DNA of 64,000 bases, taken from the NCBI RefSeq assembly GCF_009755605.1, contig NZ_WPNZ01000003.1:434001-498000 (forward strand), given 5' to 3'. This document shows positions 26,374 through 34,443 of the stretch, one piece after another. A model generated the notes under the pieces. It saw only the letters and a list, made by a program, of their open reading frames with translations. It made no database searches and was not told where the DNA came from. Numbering within the stretch: the stretch's first letter is position 1; each line of letters begins with the position of its first letter. Position numbers and translations under genes: made by a program. Source of the DNA: Streptomyces typhae (lineage in GTDB: Bacteria > Actinomycetota > Actinomycetes > Streptomycetales > Streptomycetaceae).

Positions 26374-26389
26374 GGACCAGAACTGGACC
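26374..26389. promoter_or_regulatory. Possible operator of the sugar importer
   Basis: Imperfect palindrome GGACCAG-AA-CTGGACC, with perfect core CCAG-AA-CTGG, 25 bases upstream of the binding-protein start. Position and symmetry suit a LacI- or ROK-type repressor, none of which is encoded in this window. Confidence 0.35.
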
Positions 26390-26414
26390 GGTCGGGGTAG
26401 AGAACGGGGCAGTG

Positions 26415-27848
26415 ATGCGCAGCAGGCTTGGTACAGGCACACGCACACGCACACGCACTCCTCATGCACGCCGGGCACGCCGTGCTCGCCGCACGCGCGG
26501 GACGGCCGCCAAGGTGGCCGCCACCGCCGCCGTGAGCGCCCTCGTACTGGGCCTCGGCGCGTGCGGCGGCGACGACAGCGACGACAAGGGCAACGGCAAG
26601 GACGGCGGGGGCGGCAAGGAGAGCGCGGCCACCGTTCAACTCCCGAAGCTGGACGGCGAGAAGGTGTCGGTGGCCGCCGTGTGGGGCGGCTCCGAGCGCA
26701 AGGTGTTCCTGGAGGTCCTGGACGAGTTCGAGAAGCGCACGGGCGCCGAGGTCTCCTTCGTACCGGCGCAGGACCCCATCATCAGCTTCCTGGAGTCGAA
26801 GGTCGCGGGCGGCCAGCCACCGGACGTGGCGATGCTGCCGCAGGTGGGCGCCATCGAGCAGGCCGTGGCCAACAAGTGGGCGAAGCCGGTGGGGCCCGAG
26901 GCCCAGAAGGAGCTCGACAAGAACTACGCGCAGGGCTGGCAGAAGCTCGGGGCGGTGGACGGCAAGCAGTACGGCGTCTACTTCAAGGCCGCCAACAAGT
27001 CCCTGGTCTGGTACAACACCGCGGTCTTCGACAACGCGGGCGTCGAGGAGCCGAAGACCTGGGACGAGTTCATGCAGACCGCGCAGACGGTGTACGACTC
27101 GGGTGTGACGCCGCTGTCGGTGGCGGGCGCGGAGGCGTGGACGCTCACCGACTGGTTCGAGAACATCTATCTCTCGCAGGCGGGCCCGCAGAAGTACGAC
27201 CAGCTCGCGAAGCACGAGATCAAGTGGACCGACCCGAGTGTCGAGAAGGCCCTGACGACCCTCGGCGGCCTGTTCGGGAAGAAGGGGTTCATCGCCGACA
27301 ACGCACTCCAGACCGAGTTCCCCGCGTCCGTGAAGCAGACGTTCACGGGCGGCGACCAGCCGAAGGCGGGCATGGTCTTCGAGGGCGACATGGTCTCGCT
27401 GTCCATCTCCGAGACCAAGGCGAAGGTGGGGACGGACGCGAAGGTGTTCCCGTTCCCGGCGGTAGGGGACGGGCCTCCGGCGGTGGTCGGCGGTGACGCG
27501 GCCGTGGCGCTGAAGGACAGCAAGGGCGCCCAGGCCCTGCTGACGTACTTCGCCTCGCCCGACGCGGCGAGGATCTGGGCACAGGCGGGCGGCTTCGTGT
27601 CGCCGAACAAGGGCCTGGACCTGAAGGCGTACCCGAACGACGTGCAGCGCGGCATCGCCGACGATCTCATCAAGGCGGGCGACGACATCCGTTACGACAT
27701 GTCGGACCAGGCCCCGCAGTCGTTCGGCGGCACGCCCGGCAAGGGCGAGTGGAAGGCGCTCCAGGACTTCCTGAAGAACCCGAAGAACGTCGCGGGCACC
27801 CAGCGGACGCTGGAGGACGCGGCGGCCAAGGCGTACAAGAAGAGCTGA
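26415..27848 (+). CDS. ABC sugar importer, extracellular binding lipoprotein
   Basis: Solute-binding protein of the carbohydrate (family 1, MalE-like) type. The unusually long, Arg-rich N-terminus (about 35 residues, partly from a CACACG repeat that encodes TRTRTRT) precedes a hydrophobic stretch and a lipobox LGAC with Cys near residue 50. The mature domain begins after an Asp/Gly/Lys linker and shows family features: VSVAAVWGGSERKVFLEVLD, FEKRTGAEVSFVP, VAMLPQVG, YGVYFKAANKSLVWYNTAVF, PKTWDEF and VVGGDAAVAL. Length is 477 residues. Seven bases separate its stop from the first permease. Substrate cannot be read from sequence; alpha-glucosides or other oligosaccharides are possible. Confidence 0.9.
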   Translation: MRSRLGTGTRTRTRTPHARRARRARRTRGTAAKVAATAAVSALVLGLGACGGDDSDDKGNGKDGGGGKESAATVQLPKLDGEKVSVAAVWGGSERKVFLEVLDEFEKRTGAEVSFVPAQDPIISFLESKVAGGQPPDVAMLPQVGAIEQAVANKWAKPVGPEAQKELDKNYAQGWQKLGAVDGKQYGVYFKAANKSLVWYNTAVFDNAGVEEPKTWDEFMQTAQTVYDSGVTPLSVAGAEAWTLTDWFENIYLSQAGPQKYDQLAKHEIKWTDPSVEKALTTLGGLFGKKGFIADNALQTEFPASVKQTFTGGDQPKAGMVFEGDMVSLSISETKAKVGTDAKVFPFPAVGDGPPAVVGGDAAVALKDSKGAQALLTYFASPDAARIWAQAGGFVSPNKGLDLKAYPNDVQRGIADDLIKAGDDIRYDMSDQAPQSFGGTPGKGEWKALQDFLKNPKNVAGTQRTLEDAAAKAYKKS

Positions 27849-27855
27849 CGGGGCG

Positions 27856-29238
27856 ATGACGACCCCCGACGCCGGGGGCACCGCGGCGGTGCCCCCGGCC
27901 GGAGCGACGCCGCACGCCCCCAAGACCGGCCCGCACCGGGCCGGCCCCCGCAAGAGCGTGACCGGAACCCGCAGGACGATCGCGGTGCTGTTCCTGCTGC
28001 CCGCCCTCGTCCTGCTCGGCGCGCTCGTGCTCTACCCCATCGGCTACTCCGTCGGCCGCAGCTTCTTCGACAAGGCCGGCGACTTCAGTGGCTTCGACAA
28101 CTACGAGACGATGTTCTCGGACGACGGGATCCGTACCGCCGTCAAGAACAACGCGATCTGGCTGGTGGCCGCCCCTGCCCTCACCACCGCGCTCGGTCTG
28201 ATCTTCGCGGTCCTGACCGAACGGGTGCGCTGGGGCACGGCGTTCAAGCTCGTCATCTTCATGCCGATGGTGATCTCGATGCTGGCGGCGGGCATCATCT
28301 TCCGGCTCGTGTACGAGTCGGACCCCGACCGCGGGGTCGCCAACGCCCTGTGGGTGGGCGTGCACGACACGTTCGCCGAGTCGTCGGGGTTCCCGCAGGG
28401 CCATCCCGGCGCGCGCTCGCCCCTGGAGGGCGCGGGCGGCGGCGCGTTCATCACCAAGGAGCCGGTGCGGGCCGGGGAGCCGGTGGTCCTTCCGCTCACC
28501 GGGGTGCCGCCGGACCTGATGCCCGACGACGCGGCGTCCGCGAAGCCCGCCGCGGCCGAGCCGGGCAAGGTCACCGGCACCGCCTGGCAGGACTTCACCC
28601 GCGGCAAGGGCCGGGGGCAGGTGAACGCCCCGGACGCCGCCGAGTTCGGCTATCCCGGCATCAAGATCGAGGCGGTCAAGGACGGCGAGGTGGTGGCCTC
28701 GACGAAGGCCGCGTCCGACGGCACGTTCACCTTGCCGGAGGAGGCCGACGGCGCCCTGCTGCGCTATCCGGCGGACAACTTCCGCGAGCCGTACAACGGC
28801 GTCGACTGGCTCGGCCCGACCCTGATCACCCCCGCCATCATCGGCAGCTACATCTGGATGTGGGCCGGTTTCGCGATGGTCCTCATCGCGGCCGGGCTCG
28901 CCAGCGTGCCGCGTGAGCTCCTGGAGGCGGCGCGGGTGGACGGCGCCAACGAGTGGCAGGTGTTCCGCCGGGTCACGGTGCCGCTGCTCGCGCCGGTCCT
29001 CGCGGTCGTCGTGGTGACGCTGATGATCAACGTGATGAAGATCTTCGACCTGGTCTTCGTGATCCCGCCGGGCTCGTCCAAGGACGAGGCGAACGTCCTC
29101 GCGGTGCAGCTGTACAACTCGGCGTTCGGCGACCGGGACGCGGGCGTGGCGAGCGCCATCGCGGTCCTGCTGTTCCTGCTGGTGATTCCGGTGATGCTGT
29201 TCAACTTGCGCAGGATGCGGCGGGAGGGTCGGCGATGA
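27856..29238 (+). CDS. ABC sugar importer permease, MalF-like, with inserted outer domain
   Basis: Inner-membrane channel subunit of the sugar importer. Helices begin near residue 40 (TIAVLFLLPALVLLGALVLY). The coupling EAA loop is LLEAARVDGANEWQVFRRVT near residue 355. The protein is 460 residues against about 300 for typical members because roughly 150 residues are inserted between two helices (about 165-315): a Pro/Ala/Gly stretch plus a small beta domain, GYPGIKIEAVKDGEVVASTK and SDGTFTLPEEADG, of the kind seen in carboxypeptidase-regulatory or SdrB-like Ig folds. By topology it should face outside, where MalF of E. coli carries its P2 loop that contacts the binding protein. It overlaps the next gene by four bases. 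Confidence 0.9.
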   Translation: MTTPDAGGTAAVPPAGATPHAPKTGPHRAGPRKSVTGTRRTIAVLFLLPALVLLGALVLYPIGYSVGRSFFDKAGDFSGFDNYETMFSDDGIRTAVKNNAIWLVAAPALTTALGLIFAVLTERVRWGTAFKLVIFMPMVISMLAAGIIFRLVYESDPDRGVANALWVGVHDTFAESSGFPQGHPGARSPLEGAGGGAFITKEPVRAGEPVVLPLTGVPPDLMPDDAASAKPAAAEPGKVTGTAWQDFTRGKGRGQVNAPDAAEFGYPGIKIEAVKDGEVVASTKAASDGTFTLPEEADGALLRYPADNFREPYNGVDWLGPTLITPAIIGSYIWMWAGFAMVLIAAGLASVPRELLEAARVDGANEWQVFRRVTVPLLAPVLAVVVVTLMINVMKIFDLVFVIPPGSSKDEANVLAVQLYNSAFGDRDAGVASAIAVLLFLLVIPVMLFNLRRMRREGRR

Positions 29239-30155
29239 CGACAGCGAGTGGGACGGGCACGGCGCCGCCGCCCGCGTCGCGGGAGGTCACGGTCGTCAAG
29301 GCCGAGCGATCCCTGGGGGGCCGGATCGCCGCCGTCGTCAGCGGCGGCGTGCTGCGGGTGTTCCTGGTGGTGATCGGGCTCTTCTGGCTGGTGCCGACGC
29401 TCGGGCTGCTGCTCGGTTCGCTGCGGACGCCCGCGGACATGGCCGAGAGCGGCTGGTGGGAGGTCTTCAGCAAGCCCTCGCAGATCACCTTCGAGAACTA
29501 CTCCACCCTGCTCAAGGACGAGACGATCACGGACTCGATCCTGACCAGCCTGGCGATCACCGTCCCGGCGACGCTGCTCGTCGTGGTGATCGGCTCGCTC
29601 GCCGGGTACGCGTTCGCGTGGATGGAGTTCCCGGGCCGCGACTGGTGGTTCCTCGGCGTGGTCGCGCTGCTCGTGGTGCCGGTGCAGGTGGCGCTGCTCC
29701 CGGTCGCCAAGCTGTTCGGGGAGATCGGCATCTTCGAGTCGACGACGGGCGTGGTGCTCTTCCACACCGCCTTCGGCCTGCCGTTCGCGATCTTCCTCCT
29801 GCGGAACTTCTTCGCGGAGATCCCGCGCGAGCTCCTGGAGGCGGCGCGGCTCGACGGCGCCGGGGAGCTGCGGCTCTTCCTGCGCGTGGTGATGCCGCTC
29901 GGCGCGCCCGCGATCGCCTCGCTCGGCATCTTCCAGTTCCTGTGGGTGTGGAACGACATGCTGATCGCGTTGATCTTCGCCGACGCGGGCTCCCCGCCGA
30001 TCACGGTGGCGCTCCAGCAGCAGGTGCGGTTCTTCGGCGACAACGTGCAGATCCTGGCGCCGGGCGCGTTCATCTCGATGATCATTCCGCTGGCGGTGTT
30101 CTTCGCCTTCCAGCGTCAGTTCGTGTCCGGTGTCATGGCCGGTGCGGTGAAGTGA
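29235..30155 (+). CDS. ABC sugar importer permease, MalG-like
   Basis: Second channel subunit, 306 residues, about six helices starting near residue 35 (VLRVFLVVIGLFWLVPTLGL). The EAA coupling loop reads LLEAARLDGAGELRLFLRVV. The ATG at 29235 overlaps the stop of the MalF-like gene (ATGA), so the pair is translationally coupled. No ATPase gene follows; streptomycete sugar importers usually share the multi-purpose ATPase MsiK encoded elsewhere. The last codons and stop are part of a 17-bp unit that is repeated twice more after the gene. Confidence 0.92.
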   Translation: MTTASGTGTAPPPASREVTVVKAERSLGGRIAAVVSGGVLRVFLVVIGLFWLVPTLGLLLGSLRTPADMAESGWWEVFSKPSQITFENYSTLLKDETITDSILTSLAITVPATLLVVVIGSLAGYAFAWMEFPGRDWWFLGVVALLVVPVQVALLPVAKLFGEIGIFESTTGVVLFHTAFGLPFAIFLLRNFFAEIPRELLEAARLDGAGELRLFLRVVMPLGAPAIASLGIFQFLWVWNDMLIALIFADAGSPPITVALQQQVRFFGDNVQILAPGAFISMIIPLAVFFAFQRQFVSGVMAGAVK

Positions 30156-30189
30156 CCGGTTCGGTGAAGTGACCGGTGCGGTGAAGTGA
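30139..30189. repeat. 17-bp tandem repeat spanning the permease stop codon
   Basis: Three units (30139-30155, 30156-30172, 30173-30189) of CCGGTGCGGTGAAGTGA, the middle one with one change. The first ends exactly at the TGA stop of the MalG-like permease, so the gene end has been copied twice downstream. Confidence 0.92.
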
Positions 30190-30292
30190 GAGGCGGCTGA
30201 CGTACGGGGCGGAGGGCGGCCCGGGGGTTCGGTACGGCACCGGGCGCGTGCCGTACCGATGAATTCTGGGTGAATGACGCCAAAGTAGGGCA

Positions 30293-31453
30293 ATGCACCA
30301 CCACTCCCCTACCACGGGCGGCCCTCCGCACCCGGCCCCGGCCGGCCACACTTCGGCCTCTTCCCGCCGCTCCGCGCGCTCGGCGGCCTCCGAGCGCCCC
30401 CCGCACCCCGCCCTCTCCGCGCTCGCCACCCTCCTCGCGCTCCCCGCCCTCCAGTCCGCCCTGGGCCCCCGCGCCCGGCGCGCCGCCGCGAAGGCGCGCA
30501 GCACCCGGTTCCGTCTGGAGCGGGCCGCCGCCGGGCGCGACAGCGGGCGCGAGCCGTTGCTTCCGCCGCCCGCGCACCTCTCGCTGCGGGACAGCCGCAC
30601 CCTCAACCTCGCCCTGGCCGCGCCCGAGCCGGACCCGCGCTCCGCCGAGCTCCTGATCACCCGCGGCCACCGCCGCTTCCGGGTTCCGCTCGCCGTCGAA
30701 CGGGACACCGACGGGGGTCCGCTCCTGACGGCGACGGTCACCTTGCACGACGCCCTCGACACCGCCCGCACGCCCCGGACGCCCGCCCCCGCGCCCCTCC
30801 TCGGCGACGGTGTCTGGCGGCTCACCGTGGTGACGGCGGACGAGGGCGGGCGGGTCCGGCGCCGGGGCCTCACCCTCGAAGCACCTACCGCGGCCGGCGC
30901 CCCCCAAGGCCCCACCACCCCGCACGCCCCGAGCCCCCGCACCGGCACCCTCATGCGGGTGGTGCGCTGCCGCGGCGGCCGGGCGGCCGTGCAGGTGACG
31001 CGGTCGCCGGCGCGTGCGGAGCTGGTGCGGTTCGTGCCGCGCGGGGACGGGATCACGGTGCACGGGCGGGTGGTGGCGGGGCCCTCGCAGCGGGCCGTAC
31101 GGGCCACGCGGGCCGTGCGGGCCCTGGCCGCCCTGCCCGCGCGGGCCGTGCGCCGCCGTGACGGCGTCGTCGTACCGCTCGAACTCCACTGGGAGGGCGC
31201 CGCGTTCCGGTGCGTGCTGCCGCTCGGCGCGATGGCCGGTGCGGGGCCCGGCCAGTGGGTGTGGGACTTCCGCGTGGGCGAGCTGCCCCTCGGGCGCCGC
31301 CTGACCGACGTACGCGATCTGCCGTCGGCCTTCCCGACGCCGTTCCGGCTCGTCGCGCTGCCCGACGGCCGTCTGGTGCGCGCGCACCCCCACCTCACCG
31401 CGTCCGGCGCGTTCGCCGTCACCTGCCTGGACATCACGAAGGAGACCTCATGA
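30293..31453 (+). CDS. Hypothetical protein (386 aa) at the head of the polymer gene cluster
   Basis: I do not recognise this protein. It has no signal peptide; an Arg-rich N-terminal half (ARRAAAKARSTRFRLERAAA) is followed by strand-like segments, for example HLSLRDSRTLNLALAAP, RFRVPLAVERD and GVVVPLELHWEGAAFRCVLP. These resemble the small beta-sandwich domains that follow the GT2 domains in the neighbouring GT2 and TagF-like proteins, so it may be a stand-alone version of that accessory module. TAGGG lies three bases before the ATG. Its stop codon falls on the junction of a 14-bp tandem duplication that repeats the next gene's ribosome site, which strongly suggests that it is co-expressed with the Stealth fusion. 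Confidence 0.7.
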   Translation: MHHHSPTTGGPPHPAPAGHTSASSRRSARSAASERPPHPALSALATLLALPALQSALGPRARRAAAKARSTRFRLERAAAGRDSGREPLLPPPAHLSLRDSRTLNLALAAPEPDPRSAELLITRGHRRFRVPLAVERDTDGGPLLTATVTLHDALDTARTPRTPAPAPLLGDGVWRLTVVTADEGGRVRRRGLTLEAPTAAGAPQGPTTPHAPSPRTGTLMRVVRCRGGRAAVQVTRSPARAELVRFVPRGDGITVHGRVVAGPSQRAVRATRAVRALAALPARAVRRRDGVVVPLELHWEGAAFRCVLPLGAMAGAGPGQWVWDFRVGELPLGRRLTDVRDLPSAFPTPFRLVALPDGRLVRAHPHLTASGAFAVTCLDITKETS

Positions 31454-31465
31454 AGGAGACCTCAT
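31438..31465. repeat. 14-bp tandem duplication of a ribosome site and start
   Basis: GAAGGAGACCTCAT occurs at 31438-31451 and 31452-31465. Each copy carries AAGGAG and ends in the AT of an ATG. The first ATG opens a five-codon frame (MKETS); the second starts the Stealth fusion. Confidence 0.92.
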
Positions 31466-34427
31466 GAAGATCACGTACCTGCTGGGCTGGGGCGACGAGA
31501 TGGGCGGCACCGAGCTGGCCACGTACACCCAGGCGCTGCACCTCGCCGAGCGGCACGACGTGGAGGTCGTCTCCGTCTTCCGCACCCGCCCCGAGCCGTT
31601 CTTCCCCGAGGCGCGGCAGGTCCGCGTGCGCCATCTCGTCGACCGTACGGTGACGCCGGAGCGGCCGGTGCGGGCGTCGGGGCTCGACGAGGCGGCGTGC
31701 CGCACCCTGGCCGCGCTGCCGAGCGAACTGATCGACCCGGCCTGGGAGTCGGCGTTCGACCGGCTCTCCGACGTGGAGCTGACCGCGGCGCTCGGCACGC
31801 TCGACGCGGACGTCCTGGTCACGACGACCCCGGCGCTGCTCGCCGCCGCCGTCGGCGTGGTGCCCGCGCGCGTGGTGACCGTGCACCAGGAGCACCGCCC
31901 GACGCAGCGCCGCGGCCGTTCCGGGGAGCCGCTGCTCCTGCACGCGCCGCGCCTGGACGCCCTGGTCACGCTGACCGGGCGGACCCGGGACTGGATCGCG
32001 GAGTCCCTGGGCGCGACGGCGCCGGAGCTCGCCGTGATCCCCAACGCCGTACCGGACGGCTTCCGGCCGCGCGCCGACGGCGAGAGCAAGGTCGTCGTGA
32101 TGGCCGCGCGGCTCACCGGCGAGAAGCGCGTGGACCACGCCGTCCGCGCGTTCGCGCAGCTCGCCGACGCCCATCCGGAGTGGACGCTGCGGGTCTTCGG
32201 CGGCGGCCACCGCGAGCAGAGCCTGCGCCGCCTGGTGGACGGCTTCGGGCTCCAGGACCGGGTGGAACTCCTCGGCCCCTGCCAGGACATGGCCGCCGAA
32301 TGGGCCAAGGCGGGCCTGTCCCTGATGACCGCGGGCCACAACGAGGCGTTCCCGCTGGTGCTGCTCGAAGCGCTCGCCGCCGGGGTCCCCGTGGTCGCGT
32401 ACGACGTCCTCACGGGTCCGGCGGAGATCGTCCGCCACCGCGTGGACGGGCTGCTCGTACCGCCCGGCGATGTCGGGGAACTCGCGCACGCCATGGACGA
32501 GATGATGACGGACGACGCGCTGCGCGGGTCCTGTGCGCGGGCCGCCCGCGAGGGCGTGTACGAGCGGTTCTCCTCGGCCGGTGTGACCGCGCTCTGGGAG
32601 GAGCTGTACACGCGGCTCGTCGCGGGCCGGGACCGGCCGGAGCGGGCGTCGGCGCGCGCGGACCGGGTGGCGCTCGGGGTGGCCGCCGGCGGGTGCGGCT
32701 TCCGGCCGACGGCGCCGCACACCTTCGACGCCGCCGCGAGCGCCGACGAGAAGGCCCGCGAGGACGAGATCCTCGCCGCCGCCCCCGACGGCGGCGTGGT
32801 CCGCTCGGTGGGCCGCCTCGCGGAGTGCCGCGACGACGTGCTCGCGCCGCGCATGGCCGACTGGAACCTCGAACTCACCGCGGCCGCCCTGGAGTCGCGG
32901 CAGGTGCCGTACGTCCTGGTGCGCACCGGCGGCTCGGCGCACACCCTCGCCGTCGACGAGGACGACCGGGACCGGGCCCTGAAGGCGCTCGCGGAGTCGC
33001 TGCACGGGCAGCCGGTCTACGCGGAGCTGGTACGGCCGCGCGACGCGGCACCGGGGGCGGTGCTGGCCGAGCGCCTCGACGGGATCGGCGAGGTCGCGGG
33101 CGTGAAGGTGTTCAAGCCGGTGACCACGACGACGCTCTCCCTGCGCCACGGCGTGCAGCAGGCGTGCACGGTCGCGTTCTGGACCCGCCCGACCGCACCG
33201 GACGCCCCGGACACGGCGAACTCCCCGGGCACCCCGGGCACCACGAACACCCCGGGCACCCCGGGCACCCCGGACACCCCCGCCCCCACCCGCAGAGCCC
33301 CCTTCGGCAGCACCCTCGCCGGAGCCGAGCTGCCGTCCCTCGCGCCCGCCGCCGAACTGCGCGTCGGCACCCGCGCGTACCCCACCCCCGGCGTGTTCAC
33401 CGAGGTCCTCATGAACGACGTCGACTTCCCCGTGGACGCCGTCTACACCTGGGTCGACGACACCGACCCCGACTGGCGCGCGGCCCGCGCCGCCGCGCTC
33501 GCCGAAGCCACGGGCACCGGCACCGGCACCGGCACCGGCACCGGCACCGCGGCGGACGCGGCGAGCGGCGCGTCCTCGCCCGACACCGGCACCGTCCGCT
33601 TCCGCAACCGCGACGAACTGCGCTACTCCCTGCGCTCGCTGGCGATGTACGCGCCCTGGGTGCGGCACGTGTACCTGGTCACTGCCGGGCAGGTCCCCGA
33701 CTGGCTCGACCGGGACCACCCCGGTCTCACCGTCGTCGACCACCGGGACCTGTTCGCCGACCCGGCGGCCCTGCCGACGTTCAACTCGCACGCCATCGAG
33801 ACCCAGCTGCACCGCGTCGAGGGCCTCGCGGAGCACTTCCTGTACTTCAACGACGACATGTTCCTGGGCCGCCCGACGACCCCGGGCACCTTCTTCCTCG
33901 GCTCCGGGCTGCCCAAGTTCTTCTGGTCGTCCATGCCCGTGCCGCCGCTGCCGGTGTCCGCCGCGGACGAGGGCTATCTGGCGGCGGCGAAGAACAACCG
34001 GGAGCTGCTGCGCCGCGACTTCGGCCGGACGGCGACGCACTGCTTCTACCACGTGCCGTACGCGCTGCGCCGCAGCATCCTCGCGGAGCTGACCGAGCGG
34101 TACGCGGACGAGCTGACGGCGACCTCCCGCGCCCGGTTCCGCGGCAACGCCGACCACTCCCTGGTGTCGTCCCTCCACCAGCACTACGCGTACCTCACCG
34201 GGCGCGCCGTGCCCGCCGGACTCTCGTACGACTTCGTGGACATCGGCAGGCGCGCCGACCACGCGCGGCTCGGGCAGCTCCTCCAGTCGCGGAACAAGAC
34301 GGCGTTCTGCATCGGCGAGTCGCCCGACAGCGGCATGTCCGACCAGGAGATGTCCCTGGCCGTCCGCTCGTTCCTGACGGCGTACTTCCCGGTGCGCTCG
34401 CCCTACGAGCGCACCCCCGCGGGCTGA
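31464..34427 (+). CDS. GT4 glycosyltransferase fused to Stealth-family sugar phosphotransferase
   Basis: A 987-residue two-enzyme fusion. The N-terminal 380 residues are a GT-B glycosyltransferase (MKITYLLGWGDEMGGTELAT; acceptor side VVTVHQEHRPTQRR; donor-site helix HNEAFPLVLLEALAAGVPVV near 291). Then an accessory segment and a TPGTPGT-rich linker lead to a Stealth domain from about 650. All four conserved regions are visible: CR1 VDAVYTWVDDTDPDW, CR2 from FRNRDELRYSLRSLAMYAPW through YFNDDMFLGRPTTPGTFF, CR3 HCFYHVPYALRRSIL and CR4 NADHSLVSSLHQHYAYLTG. Stealth proteins transfer sugar-1-phosphate to build phosphodiester-linked capsules or wall polymers. A Gly-Thr hexamer repeat interrupts CR1 and CR2. 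The fusion would let one protein add a sugar and a sugar phosphate in turn. Confidence 0.9.
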   Translation: MKITYLLGWGDEMGGTELATYTQALHLAERHDVEVVSVFRTRPEPFFPEARQVRVRHLVDRTVTPERPVRASGLDEAACRTLAALPSELIDPAWESAFDRLSDVELTAALGTLDADVLVTTTPALLAAAVGVVPARVVTVHQEHRPTQRRGRSGEPLLLHAPRLDALVTLTGRTRDWIAESLGATAPELAVIPNAVPDGFRPRADGESKVVVMAARLTGEKRVDHAVRAFAQLADAHPEWTLRVFGGGHREQSLRRLVDGFGLQDRVELLGPCQDMAAEWAKAGLSLMTAGHNEAFPLVLLEALAAGVPVVAYDVLTGPAEIVRHRVDGLLVPPGDVGELAHAMDEMMTDDALRGSCARAAREGVYERFSSAGVTALWEELYTRLVAGRDRPERASARADRVALGVAAGGCGFRPTAPHTFDAAASADEKAREDEILAAAPDGGVVRSVGRLAECRDDVLAPRMADWNLELTAAALESRQVPYVLVRTGGSAHTLAVDEDDRDRALKALAESLHGQPVYAELVRPRDAAPGAVLAERLDGIGEVAGVKVFKPVTTTTLSLRHGVQQACTVAFWTRPTAPDAPDTANSPGTPGTTNTPGTPGTPDTPAPTRRAPFGSTLAGAELPSLAPAAELRVGTRAYPTPGVFTEVLMNDVDFPVDAVYTWVDDTDPDWRAARAAALAEATGTGTGTGTGTGTAADAASGASSPDTGTVRFRNRDELRYSLRSLAMYAPWVRHVYLVTAGQVPDWLDRDHPGLTVVDHRDLFADPAALPTFNSHAIETQLHRVEGLAEHFLYFNDDMFLGRPTTPGTFFLGSGLPKFFWSSMPVPPLPVSAADEGYLAAAKNNRELLRRDFGRTATHCFYHVPYALRRSILAELTERYADELTATSRARFRGNADHSLVSSLHQHYAYLTGRAVPAGLSYDFVDIGRRADHARLGQLLQSRNKTAFCIGESPDSGMSDQEMSLAVRSFLTAYFPVRSPYERTPAG
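33222..33292. repeat. Repeat encoding a TPGTPGT linker
   Basis: About seven copies of a nine-base unit close to CCGGGCACC, including a direct run, encode the Thr/Pro/Gly linker between the two enzymes of the Stealth fusion. Confidence 0.75.
33513..33549. repeat. GGCACC hexamer repeat encoding Gly-Thr
   Basis: Six copies of GGCACC within the Stealth domain encode six Gly-Thr pairs between conserved regions 1 and 2. In-frame expansion at a surface loop is likely. Confidence 0.85.
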
Positions 34428-34443
34428 GCCCTCCGGGTCCCGC

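Larger units (their letters stand above)
25779..26411. other. Repeat-rich gene-free region before the sugar ABC operon
   Basis: About 630 bases with no supported gene. It holds a pair of about 45-bp repeats exactly 180 bases apart (near 25955 and 26135), each containing CCGCCGC-GCA-GCGGCGG; a 25-bp direct repeat beginning CCACCCGCGTTCACGG at 26077 and 26119; and degenerate repeats of GGCGCCCCCGCCAG with GTGCGGGACGCAGCA at 26185-26285. The last 110 bases become less GC-rich and must hold the promoter of the transporter operon. Confidence 0.6.
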
